Program-made: the position numbers and the translations under genes
The notes under the pieces: generated by a model
The model's database searches: none
Told to the model about the DNA's origin: nothing
The model's input: only the letters and a program-made list of their open reading frames with translations
Shown: in pieces, positions 1 to 12,231 of the stretch
Layout: every line of letters begins with the position of its first letter
Numbering within the stretch: position 1 is the stretch's first letter
NCBI GenBank assembly: GCA_050084985.1
Contig: JBITNC010000002.1
Span: 11,470,001 to 11,534,000 of the forward strand
DNA: 64,000 nucleotides
Reading direction: 5' to 3'
From: Nageia nagi
Taxonomy: Eukaryota > Pinophyta

Positions 1-2090
1 ATTTTAAATGTTGTCTTAAGTTTGGATATGCACTCTTGAATGATTTCATCATTGTTCTTAGTTATCAAAAGATCATCCATATAAAGGAGAATCAAGACCA
101 CATCTTTTCTTTAAGTGAGCACATATAAATCAGAGTTAGAAAAATACTTAAAGGAACTAATGTCTACAAAATACCCTAAAATCTTCTTGTACCAAGCTCT
201 AGGTGCTTGCTTAAGTCCATACAATGACTTCTTTAGCTTGTGTACAAAGGATTCTTTGCCTTCCATAATAAACCCTTCTGGTTGATTCATGAAGATTTTT
301 GCATCTAATTCACCATTAAAAAATGCACTCTTAACATTAAGTTGAAAAACTTTCCATCATTGAGCTACAAAAAGAGCAAGGATAATTCTCACAATAGGCA
401 TATTTTCCATAGGAGCAAAGGTTTCCTCATAATCTACATCATATTTCTAAGTAAAACCTTTGGCTACTTACTTTGCCTTGTATTTTTTAATATCCCCAAC
501 TGAATTGAACTTGACCTTGTAGATCCACCTATTACCAATCACATTCTTCTCATTGGGATAAGGAACCAAATCCCAAGTTTTATTTTTCATAAGTGCCTCA
601 TACTCCACTTTCATGGCTTCCATCTAGCACTCATGCTTAGAAGCTTCTTTGAAAGTTGAGGGCTCATGCTTATTATTAATCTTGGCAAATAAGGATTTGT
701 TCAAGGTCATGCTCCTAGCTACCCTTTGAGTTGAAGAGTTTTATTTCTGAGGTGACTTGTTTGCAATAATATCTAGTTATCTAGGTGCAACTAAAGAGAC
801 CTCTGGATCATAAACATCCTCATTAGAAATAGATTCTTTAGGAATTTCATTAAACTTTACATCTCTTAAAACAAACACAGCTTTGTAGGATGGAGAGTAG
901 AGCCTATAGCTTCTATGTTGATTGTCATATCCTACAATGATGCATTTTTTAGTTCTTTTGTCTAACTTTTTTCTTTTCTCAAAAATAATGTAGGAGAATG
1001 CTTCATAACTAAATACCCTAAGGAGAGAAATGTTAGGTTTTCTTCTCGACCATGCCTCAAAAGGAGTTTTAACTTGAATGACTTTTGTAAGACACCTATT
1101 CAAGGTATAAATAGTAGTGCTCATAGCTTCACCTCACAAGAAACTAGGAAGATTACCCAACATGCATCTAGCCATCTCCATAATTATTCTATTTTTTTTT
1201 ACAACACCATTCTATTAAGGAGTGTACGGAATTGTAAACTGCCTTTTGATTTCATACTTAGCACAATAGTCATTGAACTTATTATTGTTATATTCTCCCC
1301 CATTATCTAATCTTAATATATTGATTTTAAGGTTAGTTTGATTCTCAATAAAGGCCTTAAAAACCTTAAAACTCTCAAAGGTTTGATCCTTGTGCTCAAG
1401 TAGATACCCAAAGGTCATCCTACTAAAATCATCAATGAAGGTCAAGATGTAAGATGCTCCTCCAAGCAACTTAGTATGAAATGAACCCATCAAATTTGAA
1501 TGCATAAGTTGAAGAGGTTGAGATGCTCTTATTGCTTTATCTTTTTCAAGCTTTTATCTATGCATCTTGCCAAGAATGCACTTCTCGCATAGACCAAATG
1601 AAGGAGAAATTGAAGGTAAACCTTTTAAAAGTTCTTGGTCTTTCATAACTTGAATACTCTTGTGGTTAAGGTGCCTTAAACATTGGTACCAAAGATTACC
1701 TCTATAACATACACTTGTAGCAAGACACATCTTTGATAGAACTTGATCCACAATGTAGAGATCTTTTATTATTGACCTTTTAACCAATGTGGTAAGACCT
1801 TTCTTAATGCACTAGGATTGAGAGTCAAACTCAAAAGAGTACCCTTTTCTAACAACTTGGATTATGGAGAGAAGGTTCATTGTTAACTTAGGAACATAGA
1901 GAACATTTTTAAGAACCTTTTCATGAATCAACACACTATTAATTCATTGGACTTCAAGGGTATAGTTATCACCTATCACAACTACATCTTTTCTATACTT
2001 ATGAAAGTTCTCAAACTTTTTCTTTTCAAAGCATAGGTGATTAGTGCAACCAGAGTCAACAATCCAATTAGATGAAAAAGAGCGAGACAT
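1..2090 (-). pseudogene. Copia A pol remnant: protease, integrase, reverse transcriptase
   Basis: The - strand frames show the retropepsin motif WIVDSGCTNHLC near 2050-2090 with catalytic D-S-G intact. They continue through a GAG_pre-integrase segment with the integrase zinc-finger order H-H-C-C (1554-1787), integrase core fragments (777-1505) and reverse transcriptase with a YMDD box at about 75-90. The enzymes would process the polyprotein, integrate and copy the element. Several stops and frame changes separate the parts (about 1500-1555, 1800-1850 and throughout 1-770), so no functional polyprotein is possible. The call rests on motif recognition and on agreement with the better-preserved Copia B. 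Confidence 0.85.
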
Positions 2091-2159
2091 GAAGTACAAC
2101 ATCGTAACAAAAATAGCTTGAATATTCTTATTTCTTTTGAAGTTCTTTACATTTTCATT

Positions 2160-3016
2160 TCTTGTGTTCTTTTTCTCTTTTTTCTTTTTGTAGCAATAAA
2201 CTTCTTTGTGACCTTGGATGCTATAATAATTACAATTACCATCAAACTTTCCTTAGGATAAGGATTGTTTGCTTTGCATTTTCCATGTCTTTACTTGAAG
2301 TGGTTGTTGTTGTTGTTGTTCCTACTATTATTGTTATTATTGTTGCTATTGTTCTTCCTCCTATTGTAGCTATTACTTCTTTTCTCAAACCTTTTGGAGG
2401 AATAAGGATAAGATTTTTTTTGTTGATTGAACTTTTTCTTGAAGGGGGTTTTGGTTGCTCTAAGAGCAACATTATTATCTTTAAAAGAAGAATTCAACAT
2501 CTTTTTGTGAAGGATTTTCTCATGCTTCAAAAGGAGCCTAGAAAGGTTCTCAAGGAAGAATACTTCTTCTTCATCATCAAGCCTTATTTCCATAACCATC
2601 ACAAAGTTTTTGAACTTTGAAAAAAGGCTTTGAAGAATGATGAAGACCATGAATTCATCATTGATCCAATTACACCTATAAGCAACAAGTTGGGTCCTAA
2701 GGTTAATGATTTTATTCAAGTATATAGCCACATTTTCATCTTCCTTTTGACGAGATTGAAGCAACTTTTGGATAATAGTAAACCTTCTTGAAAACTTTGA
2801 ACCAAGGTATATTTGTTTAAGCTTATCCCAAGCTTCCTTTACCAAGGTTAAAGAGGAAATCATTAAGAGCACATAATCTGAAATTGCATGGAAGATCATG
2901 GAGGTTGCCAACTTATTTTTCATGTTGTAAGCCTCCAATGCCTTCTCATCTATAGGAGGTACAAGGTTCTCATTCACTATTTTCCAAAGCTTCCTTACCT
3001 GTAATTCAGCTCTCAT
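2160..3016 (-). pseudogene. Copia A gag remnant (UBN2-type) with Asn-rich tail
   Basis: The longest frame (3016 to 2291) encodes 241 residues of a Copia-type gag (UBN2 family): an alpha-helical capsid-like part, then a basic K/R-rich stretch, then a run dominated by asparagine from repeated AAC/AAT codons (about 2290-2350). The CCHC zinc knuckle lies just downstream in another frame near 2170-2250. One of its cysteines reads as Tyr (CNYYSIQGHKEVYC), so nucleic-acid binding would be impaired. Gag would form the virus-like particle. The frameshift before the knuckle marks it as a pseudogene. Confidence 0.85.
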
Positions 3017-5891
3017 TCAAGGTTCCCAAATACCAAAGTTGGAATTATCAAGAATGTGTTTGGGTAAAAAGGAGTCTCCTATTTGCTACACAAGAATGTG
3101 AAAAAGTAATAAGCATATGGTTCAATAAATAACATTACATTTTACATTTAATTAACTAAGGCATGCTTGATTTGATTCACAAGTGCAAATATTTTACAAC
3201 TTAAAAATACATCCCATGTACCCAAATACTTTTGTCATCACCAAGAACTGTAGATGTAGAAGGACATTATTGAGGCTTGTTTTCTTGTCTTAAATTAGGC
3301 CTTCACTTGGATGCCCACACAAGAGGAGCCCAAGTACTACCAATCCTCAACCAGTTCATGTTGGTCAGTTTTATACTTTCTCACAAGGATAAGTACCTAC
3401 TATTTTCTAAGGTTATGATATTTATTGAATCGACCAAATTATTAATCTTGATTAGGTTTCAAGTTATCCTCCTATATTATCAAGATAATCCTTGAATGGA
3501 TGTGTGTACATGTGGTATCACTACACATATGCCTATCCACCTATTGGAGTTATGTCTAGACTAATAGAGGACTTAGGGGCAATTGAGAAGTACAAACTTT
3601 TCACCATTTGGATCATTGGACTTAAAGGCTCCAGTCCACCTATCCTCACCTCATGGCTCCCCAAACAAGTCATGTTAGGAAATGTACATATGGATGTGCT
3701 CATATTAAGGGGTTGCTCATATCAATGTTTGCATAAGCAAATAAATCAAAGTGTGAAACATGAAGTAAAGAGCATAAAAAATCATCTATTCATAACTTGG
3801 AACCTTAAAAGTCTAATAGGTTTTGCTTACTAACCTCTAAAGGACATCTTTACATAGGTCCTTAAATTTGCAAAACTTAAGTTTGCAAAAGAAATGATAA
3901 ATACTTAAGCATGTATTAATTTCATGATTTGCACAAGTTATAAAGGATAAATACTTAGGTATAAGTATCAATTTAGTTAACTTGAAAAAATGGCATTCAT
4001 CAAACTCATAACTTAAAATTTAAGTAGGCATGCATCAAATGTAAGGAGCATACATCATTTGACTTTAAGTAATGAGCGTGCATTATATAATTAAGGAATT
4101 TAAGTCCTAAACATGCATAAAAGATATTAATTCATATAGCATGAATCAACCTATATGCAAAAGATTAAAGTTTGCATAGACATGCATTATTTTAACATGC
4201 TATATTATTTCATGCTATAGATAAAATTTAAGTAAAGAACAAATTATACAATTTTCTCCTTCTTTTACTTAAAAAATTATCCTAAGGATAGCATGATATT
4301 AAAAAATATTAATGCCAACAATAAGCATTAAAGAACTTTTGTGTAAAAATCTACTTAATGATTTTGTTCATTTAAATAAGAATTTAATAGGCCATCATTT
4401 TCTTACTAGCACTTGAGAGTAAAAAGTACCATATATTTAATGCAACCTTACCTCAAGCACTCCAAGTAAACAAAAAACAATACTCTTGATTAGAGAAAAA
4501 AATGCTTTTAGGTAAAAAAAAAATGATGATGGAGTACTTCTTATTTTGGAGTATTACTTCTTCTAAGTGCATTTAATGGAAGGAAATGTCCACCAAAAAA
4601 GGGGAGTATACATTTTCTCCTATTTAATGAAAAACATCATGATATGCATGCACCAAGACAAAATTGAATGCACCAAATTTAAAAAAAAACTAAGTCATCT
4701 CCCACTGGTTGTCTTGCACTATTTTTAAGATAGAAAGCACACAAAACAACAAGGGAAAGAGAGAAAAAAAAGGAGACTACAAATTGAGGTGCAGGGATGT
4801 GGTGCTTGGAGAGGATCAAGTAGCACATGGGGAGGAGCGAGCAAAATGCAAAGGGGTGGAGTGGTGAAGGAAGATGGTCACCATAGGAGTGGCATGATAG
4901 TAGATGAAGGAGTAGAGGGAGTTGGTCACAACTAGAAGGAAGGAAAAAAGACAAATGTTGCAGAGTTGCCACACAACACCATGAAGGAGCTAAGTGAGTG
5001 GGAAGCCCTTGTTAAAAGAAAGTCTTCAAAAATTAGTAGATGCATGTGACAAATATCTAGCTTTGGATGCAACAAAAAAATTTAAAATTTATGGAGAAGA
5101 GAATCAAAAGATAGGTGATGGTAGCAACAAGTGTGAGACCCAACAAGGGAGTTAAGCGAGCACCACATAGGAGCAACAGGTTTTAGGTGGATGCACCATG
5201 AAATTAGAGACAAGTCGAAAGGCACCTATGAAGCAAGAGATAGGGCGAGGGTTCAATATGGGTTGCGGTTGGAGATAGCCACTAAATCATGAACAAAAAG
5301 GGCCACAAGATCACCCCCTTATGCGTGGTTGGACCCCCTTTCAAATGCATAAAGACCCCCTTTAAGAGCTACGAGGGCTTGTTCAAGGATGTGCAGGGAT
5401 TTTGTTTAATACAATTAGACCCCTCTATTACTCTTGAACATTTCTCCTCTTGATGAAAAAAAAAATTGAAGAAGATTTTCATGAAGAGTATTGGCAATAA
5501 CAATAAACCCCTTCTTTTTTTATTCTAGCATTTTTTTACACAATCTTTGCATAGAAAAAAAATAACATATTATTGCTGTATAGGATAAATGTGACTATTA
5601 AAAAATAGTTGTAGTAAAAAAAAATAGCAATAACATGTAACTAATATGAGAGGTTAAAAAAATATTGCATTATAATGCTATTTTGACCATATTTTGCTTA
5701 AAAAAAGAACTAACATATAGCAAATAATATGTTAGTATAATAATGTGATAATCCAAAAAGGAAATGACCAAGAGCAAGAAAAAAATTATACCTTCTCTTG
5801 GTTTTACCTCAATAGGGAAGTGTAAGATAGAGAATGAATACCTCCAAGATGAAGAACTTTTACACCAAGGTTGTGAAGAGGAGCCTCCAAG
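3017..5891 (-). other. Copia A untranslated leader between gag and PBS
   Basis: This 2.9-kb stretch has no recognisable coding sequence. The part next to gag (about 3130-3500) matches the corresponding leader of Copia B (about 13260-13620), and the part next to the PBS (about 5800-5905) matches 14150-14268. The middle (about 3500-5500) is extra relative to B. A 97-codon frame at 4679-4972 on the - strand has no recognisable domain and is probably chance. Confidence 0.6.
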
Positions 5892-6405
5892 GTTCTTTGA
5901 TACCAATTGATAGAATTGAACTATAACAAGAACAACTCTAAACTCCCAAGATCACATGAAAGCTCACAAACACATCTAAATAACTCATAAAATAATCTCA
6001 TAACATAACACAAGATGTAAGTGGTTCCTCCAACTAGGAGTACATCCACTAACTAGATCTCACTTTATTCACCAATATGAACTCTTACAATCCTCCTAAA
6101 CTTTTCTCTTAAACACTATCCTATAGCATAAATTTACTCCACAAACTAGTGTGTCATCACAAAGAGGGAGCCTTCTATTTATAGGCCAAAATCTCTCTTT
6201 GGATCACCCTTTTATCTAATTTACAAAAGCATGACATGCACATCCTTTTACCCAAGGGGCATGCTCATGACATGGAGTGTAGGACAAGTTACATTATCAT
6301 ATTCACTTAAATACTTAAGGTATCAAAGGATACCCTTAAGTATTAGTGAACTTACATAGAATATTATTACATAACCTTTACAATAATACATTATACATTC
6401 CAATA
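5892..6405 (-). repeat. Copia A 5' LTR with adjacent primer binding site
   Basis: The LTR runs 5908-6405 (498 bp). It begins TG on the + strand and ends ..CCAATA, a decayed CA end. The 5892-5905 segment is the complement of a TGGTATC-type primer binding site for initiator Met-tRNA. A TATAAATAGA box reads on the - strand near 6175-6185. The same LTR family recurs at 14271-14747 and as a solo copy at 62783-63277. Confidence 0.88.
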
Positions 6406-8400
6406 GACTGAACGCCATTCATATTAAGAACAATAAAGGCATCTCAAAAGAGTATTCAGACTGATTGAAGAACAACAAGGCCAAACCCAAGTGCTTGGAG
6501 CATGGATAGAACAAAGTGCCATTCAATCCTATCATAGGCTTTTTCAAAATTAATTTTAATAAATAGTGCTTCTTTATCAAAGACTCTTGTCCATTCCATT
6601 CCTTCTTAGATTGCAATAACATTAACTAAGATATAATGACCCATTACAAAACCTATTTGCTCAGGTCAAATAATCAAAGGAAGTAACGATTTGAGCTTAA
6701 GAGTTAAAGCTTTGGAAATGACTTTATAGCTCACATTTAACAGAGTTATAGGCCTCTAATTTATAATGATATTAGGGTCTCCTTGCTTGGGAATGTACTT
6801 TATATTACCTCTATTGATTAACTGGCCTAGAGATTCAGTAACCATAGCTTTCTTGTACACTCAAAGGAGATAGGAGACAACCAAATTCCAAAATTCCTTA
6901 TAAAATTCATAAGAAAATCTATCAATTTCATGGGCTTTCTCATTAGCCATGTGGGAAAGAGCAATCTTAAGATCCTCAAGAGAAAGAAGACAATCACAAA
7001 TATCCCTCTAAGATTCAAAAAGCCTCAAAGGTATGATAGAGCAACACTGCTTAATGAATTTTTGTCAAGCATCAGTGAGAGGTTAATAAAAAAAAACTTA
7101 TTGGTAATGGGCCATAAAAGTATTAATAATACTAGGAAGGGAGGTAAAACAAACCTCTTCTGCCTGAATAGCATGAAATTGAGTAGCATGAACAGGAGGG
7201 AAAAGGCATTTAAAAAATTCCTTAAAGACTTTATTTCCCACTTTGAGCCAATTCATTTTAGCTTGCAACTAAGCTCCTTTAGCTTCATACAACTTAGCTT
7301 TTCTAATTTCATGATGTAGAGTAACAACATAAGCTTAAGCAGGTTGATTAAAAGGATTAGCCTCTAGTTTAGGGATGGCTCTTGCAAGCTTTGCTTGAAG
7401 AACAATGTTATTTTTCCTTCTCCTCGTAGCAACCTTAACATCGAGGGTGTGAATAGTAGTAGTCCTACTAATGGCATCATTTGACCATTGAATCCACCCT
7501 AAAGCCCTAAAAGGTTGGGGAATGAGATTCTAAATGCGATAAATATGGGCTTTCATAGAGTCACTTTGCATAAAGGAAATATTAAGATAGAATTATGAAG
7601 TGAAAATTCTACAAGAGGTATTATCCTAAGAGATCTCAAACAAGACAAGAGCATGATTAGATAAGGTGGTATTAGGGATAACCATCATAAAGGGATTCAA
7701 AGGAGAAACTCAAGTAAAATGAAAGGAATCAATTTCTTAAAGCATAACATAATCCAACCTCTTAAGAACTCAAGCATCACCACTTTGAAGATTGGACCAA
7801 GTAAACCACTAAGCTTTTGAAAAAGCTTTAGGAGTGAATCCAAAGTTTAGATAAAAAAGATTTAGTTTATTTTTCATGAAAAACCAATTCTCTATTTCTC
7901 CCACACTCCACTACCAATGGGATTGATTTTTCTTATCTAACTACTTTTCCACCATATTGAAGTCCCCATAGAGAACCCAAATGGTAAAGGGGAGTGATAA
8001 TGCAAGCCACCTCCATAAAGTACATCACTCATGTGCATCATTAGATGCATAGATATTGATAATGCCAAAGGGCTTACCATGCAAATATAGCAAGATCCAA
8101 ACCTCTTGGTTGGAAGGGTCCACCCCCCAAGAAACAACATTTGAACACCATCTTGGGGAAATGAAAGTGACAACACCTACACTCCTAAGAGAATGATTGG
8201 TACAAAAAATGGGCCCCTCAGTTAGAGAAAAAAATAAGTACATTGAAGAATGAAGTCAACAACTTTAATCTCTTACAAATAGATAAAGTTGAGATTACCA
8301 TACAAGTGAGCAACATTGGATAAATCACTACGGACCATGTATTTATGGACTAGGTCCGTCAATCCTCTGACATTCCAATAATAAAAAATCATTGAGGGGT
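6406..8400 (-). pseudogene. L1-type LINE ORF2 remnant: endonuclease and reverse transcriptase
   Basis: On the - strand, translation fragments show the typical ORF2 opening with WNVRGL near 8350, then an AP-type endonuclease with the GDFN motif near 7965-8000. Reverse transcriptase follows, with a segment around AHEID near 6930, the conserved KAYDRIEWHF near 6520-6560, and an end at the Copia A LTR border (6405). The YADD core and everything 3' of it are missing. Many stops are present. The endonuclease nicks the target and the RT primes on it. This is the right-to-left continuation of the ORF1 segments at 8410-8706 and 14748-15668. Confidence 0.82.
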
Positions 8401-8409
8401 GTCATGGAC

Positions 8410-8706
8410 CTAAAGATCCATGTTGTCCTTGAAGTCCCCTAAATCAGCTAGGTCCCTAAAAGCATTAACATCACCTTGAGGAAAAGCAACTTGGCGATGG
8501 GTGTCAAATGTTTGCCATCTCTTATTTGCATGAACATCAAAGCCCTCCCTACAAGGATTGTGAGAATATTGAGACTTGATGCTTAAGCTTTCCTTTATTC
8601 CCTGAGCTAAAGGGGGATTAGAGAAAATAGAAGAAAATACAGGCCCCAACCAAATGAAGGAACCAAAGGGTTCATACATCATCAGAACTTGAATATATAC
8701 CTCCAC
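8410..8706 (-). pseudogene. Probable LINE ORF1 C-terminal part / ORF1-ORF2 junction
   Basis: A 98-codon open frame on the - strand lies directly upstream of the ORF2 remnant in the LINE's orientation. Its own sequence is not recognisable by family. Its position, between ORF2 (starting near 8400) and the point where Copia B inserted, suggests the C-terminal part of ORF1 whose N-terminal part is at 14748-15668. It begins next to the left border of the Copia B insertion. Confidence 0.45.
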
Positions 8707-8799
8707 CTATTAAACAACCAAGGGGGTTGAGAAATAACTATATTTATTACAAATATAGTCACCTATTATATATAAAACATGTGTTGATTATTATTACAA

Positions 8800-9170
8800 A
8801 ATAGAGCATGCACATACGAGTTCCTCACATGTGGATAATTGAACAGTGCTAAAAGACACATAAGAATTCCTCACACATGGATAACTGAACAGTGCTAGAT
8901 CATGCACATAAGAGTTCCACATATATGGATAATTAAACAATGCCAAAAGACACATAAGAGTTCCTCACACATGGATAACTGAATAGTGTAATATTGACCA
9001 AAAAATAGAGTATGCACATACAAGTTCCTCACATATGGATAACTAAATAGTGCAAGAGTGGCCATGTTGTACAACAAGTTCCTCATGCAAAGCAAACTTA
9101 CCATAAAGATGTAGTGCTAGATTGGCCAATTTTACAAGAAGTTCCTCATGCAGAGTGAACTTACCATGAA
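8800..9170. repeat. Degenerate tandem repeat (46-64 bp period), about 7 units
   Basis: Units are built round a core like GTTCCTCACACATGGATAA followed by CTGAACAGTGCTA. Core starts are near 8820, 8866, 8914, 8960, 9024, 9078 and 9141, so spacing is 46-64 bp and units have diverged. The array occupies the place where the Copia B 3' LTR should be. On the - strand the LTR-like edge would read TGTGATGACAAC near 9230, just after a purine tract (about 9262-9272) that could be a polypurine tract. Confidence 0.7.
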
Positions 9171-9309
9171 GGTGTACAACAAAATCAACATTATATAGCA
9201 CAAAATCCTCCTAAGAACAAAGTTGTCATCACAGACATGAATTCAACACAAGAATTCAAACTTCACTTCCCCTTGAGGGCAACTTCACCAACCTAATAGC
9301 ATCTTGTAG

Positions 9310-10750
9310 CTTATAGAATTAAACTTTCGAGAGGGGATTGGTGAACAAATCAATGAAGTTCAAAGTAGATGGACAACACTCCAAGTGTATGATGCCATCA
9401 AGAACCTTCTCCTTGATAAAATGGGCATGGATTTCCATATGTTTTGTTCTCTAATGGAACACTGGATTCTTATCCAAAGAAATAGCTAACTAATTATCTA
9501 GAGAGATCAAAGATGATCCACCTTGCTTATACCCAATTTTGTTCAGAAGATGCCATAGCCAAATGGCTTCTTGGGTATTCAGCTTTTGTGGTGGAAAGAG
9601 AAATAGGAGGTTGCTTCTTGGAAGCCTAAGAGATAGCACTTGAACCAATGCTAAACACATGCAGAGGTTGACTTCCTATCATCTCTATCTCCCCCATAGT
9701 TAGAATCTAAGAATCCAAAGAGAACAATTGAGGGCAACTTGGAATACTTGAGAGCAAGGTCCTTAGTCCTTACAACATATTGCAAAATATGCTTAACAGC
9801 ATTGAGGTGCTCCACATAAGGTTTTTGCATAAATCATGCCATCAGATTTATTGCAAAGGTAATATCTAGTCGGAAGATAGTCAAATACAAAAGACTACCA
9901 ATTAATTGCCTATAAGTTGTAACATCAACTAACTGAGAGTTGGAGCTTAGAGAAATAGTGATTCTAGGAGAGATTGGAATTGCAACATATCTACACTCCA
10001 TCATTTCAAACTTTTGTAAGATGTCTGATATATACTTAGATTGATTGAGGTAAGTACAATCCTTGTATTGATACACTTGCATGCCAAGATAGTAGTGCAA
10101 GAGACCAAGATTAATCATTTCAAATGTTGCCTTAAGTTTGGATATGCACTCTTGAATGATTTCATAATTATTCCTAGTAATCAAAAGATCATCTACATAA
10201 AAGAGAATTAAGATAGCATCTTTTCCTTGATGGAGCATATAGAGATTGAAATCAAAAAAATACTTGGAGAATCCAAGGTCTATGAAGTACCCTGAAATCT
10301 TTGTGTACTAGGTGCAAGGTGCTTGCTTAAGTCCATACAAAGACTTCTTTAGCTTACACATAAAGGACTCTTTGCCTTCCATAATGAACCCTTCTAGTTG
10401 ATGCATGAATATTTTCACATCCAAATCACCATTGAAAAATGTGCTCTTGACATCAAGTTGAAAAACTTTCCATTCTTAAGTTGTAGAAAGAGCAAAAAGA
10501 ACTCTCACAGTAGGCATCTTTACCACAAGAGCAAAGGTTTTCTCATAATCTACATCGTATTTTTAAGCAAAACCTTTAACTACTAACCTTGCCTAATATT
10601 TCTCAATATCTCCCACTAAATTGAACTTGAACTTGTAGATACACTTATTACTAACCACATTCTTATCATTGGGATAAGAAACCAAGTCCCAAGTTTTATT
10701 TTTCATAAGCCCCTCACACTCCACTTTCATGGCTTCTATCTAGCACTTGT
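9310..10750 (-). pseudogene. Copia B reverse transcriptase and RNase H remnant
   Basis: The best frame (10238 to 9834) encodes 134 residues with the intact YVDD catalytic box of Copia reverse transcriptase, then the conserved YLGMQV and YRQLIGSLLYL segments leading to RNase H. Upstream (10250-10750) the RT N-terminal half is present but frame-broken. Downstream (9310-9830) the RNase H part is recognisable, ending in a tail resembling FIDLFTNPLSKV. RT/RNase H would copy element RNA to DNA. Stops in both halves make it non-functional. The sequence is clearly homologous to 1-770. Confidence 0.85.
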
Positions 10751-11033
10751 GCTTAGAAGTTTCTTTGAAGGTTTAAGGCTCATGGTTGTTGTTACTCTTG
10801 GTAATTAAGAATTTGTTCAAGGTCATGTTCCTTGTTACCCTTTATGTTAGAGAATTTTGTTCTTAAGGTGACTTATTTACATTAATATTCAACCAGCTAA
10901 GAGCAACTAAAGAGTCTTCTAGATCATCAACATTCTCAGTAGAAGCAGATTCTTGAAGAAGTTCATTGAACTTTACATCCTTTGAAATGAATATTGCTTT
11001 ATAGATTGGAGAGTAAAGCCTAAATCCTCTATA

Positions 11034-11780
11034 TTAATTATCATAACCCACAAAGATGCATTTATCAGATCTTTGATCCAACTTCTTCCTTTTCTTAGAA
11101 ATAATGTAAGAGAAAGCTTCACAACTAAACATCCTAAAGTGAGAAATGTCAAATTTTCTTCTTGACCATACCTCAAAAGGATTTTTACTCTGAATAGCTT
11201 TTACGGGACACCTATTCAAGGTGTAAACAGTAATGCTCACAACTTCACCCCATAAGAACTTAGGAAGATTATCCAACATGCATCTAGTCATCTCCATAAT
11301 TATTCTATTTTTCCTTTCAACAACATCATTTTATTGAGAAGTGTAAGGAATTATAAACTACCTCTTGATTCCATACTTAGCATAATAGTCATTGAACTCA
11401 TTGTTGTTATATTCTTCCCTATTATTTGATCTCAACATTTTGATTTTAAGCTTAGTTTGATTCTCAACAAAGGCCCTAAAAATCTTAAAAGTCTCAAAAG
11501 TTTGATCCTTGTGCTCAAGTAGATACCCAAAGGTCATCTTACTAAATTCATCAACGAAGGTCAAGACGTAAGATGCTCCTCCAAGTGACTTAGTCTAAAA
11601 TGGACCTATCAAATTTAAATGCATAAGTTGAAGAAGTTAAGATGCTCTTATTACTTTATCTTTTTCAAACTTTTATCTATGCATCTTGCCAAGAATGCAC
11701 TTCTCGCATAGGCTAACTAAAGGAGAAATTGAAGGCAAACCTTCTAGAAGTTCTTGGGCTTTCATGACTTGAATACTCTT
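11034..11780 (-). pseudogene. Copia B integrase remnant
   Basis: Two open pieces remain on the - strand. One (11564-11358) has the core segment FGYLLEHKDQTF and the following RSNN of the second catalytic region. The other (11297-11034) is the integrase tail with TLNRCPVKAIQ, PFEVWSRRKF and a GYDN end. The zinc-binding pre-integrase part lies further right (about 11660-11800). A stop and frame change near 11300-11360 separate them. It matches Copia A at 777-1505 almost residue for residue. Confidence 0.83.
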
Positions 11781-11852
11781 GTGGTTAAGGTGCCCTAAAT
11801 GATGGTGCTAAAGATTGCCTTTAGAACACACACTAGAAATAAGACACATCTT

Positions 11853-12224
11853 TTATGGAACTTGATTGATAATGTAGAGGTTATCTTTTACAAATTCTTT
11901 AACCAAAGTGGTAAGTCCTTTTTTAATGCACCAATTTTGAGAGTCGAACTCAAAGGAGTACCCTTTTATAGCAACTTGGATTATGGAGAGAAGGTTCATC
12001 CTTAACTTAAGAACATAGAGAACATTATCAAGAACCTTTCCATGAATTAGCACACTTCCAATTCTTTGGACTTCAAGGGTAGAGTTATCACCTATCACAA
12101 TTGCATCCTTATTATACTTATGAAGGTTCTTAAACTTTTTCTTTTCAAAGCATAGGTGATTAGTGCAACCAGAGTCAACAATCCATTCAGATGAAAAAGT
12201 GTGAGACATGGAGTAGAGTGCCAC
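11853..12224 (-). pseudogene. Copia B protease fragment
   Basis: This 123-codon open frame holds the retropepsin site WIVDSGCTNHLC with the catalytic Asp-Ser-Gly triad complete. It also has the downstream LEVQRIGSVLIHGKV and VLYVLKLRMNLLS segments common to Copia proteases. The enzyme would release gag and pol proteins. The fragment is open, but gag before it and integrase after it are in other frames, so the polyprotein is broken. Confidence 0.85.
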
Positions 12225-12231
12225 AACAAAA

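Larger units (their letters stand above)
1..6405 (-). mobile_element. Ty1/Copia LTR retrotransposon A, decayed, 3' end outside window
   Basis: On the - strand, in order from high to low coordinate, I read an LTR (5908-6405), a methionine-tRNA-type primer binding site, a long leader, gag, protease, integrase and the start of reverse transcriptase. Protease, integrase, then RT is the Copia gene order. All frames are broken by stops or shifts, so the copy is dead. The RNase H end and 3' LTR lie left of base 1. The element inserted into an older L1-type LINE whose RT sequence resumes at 6406. It belongs to the same family as Copia B (8707-14747), which it matches closely from gag through RT. Confidence 0.88.

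Noticed and set aside
2162-2620. 152-codon + strand frame, Val-rich
   Set aside because: Antisense shadow of the Copia A gag; the Val run is the reverse of the Asn codon repeat.
4679-4972. 97-codon - strand frame in the Copia A leader
   Set aside because: No domain, composition of chance Leu/Ser/Phe from a CT-rich strand, and not shared with Copia B.
8800-9170. Possible CRISPR array
   Set aside because: Units vary in both length (46-64 bp) and sequence and have no unique spacers between constant repeats; the context is a plant retrotransposon.
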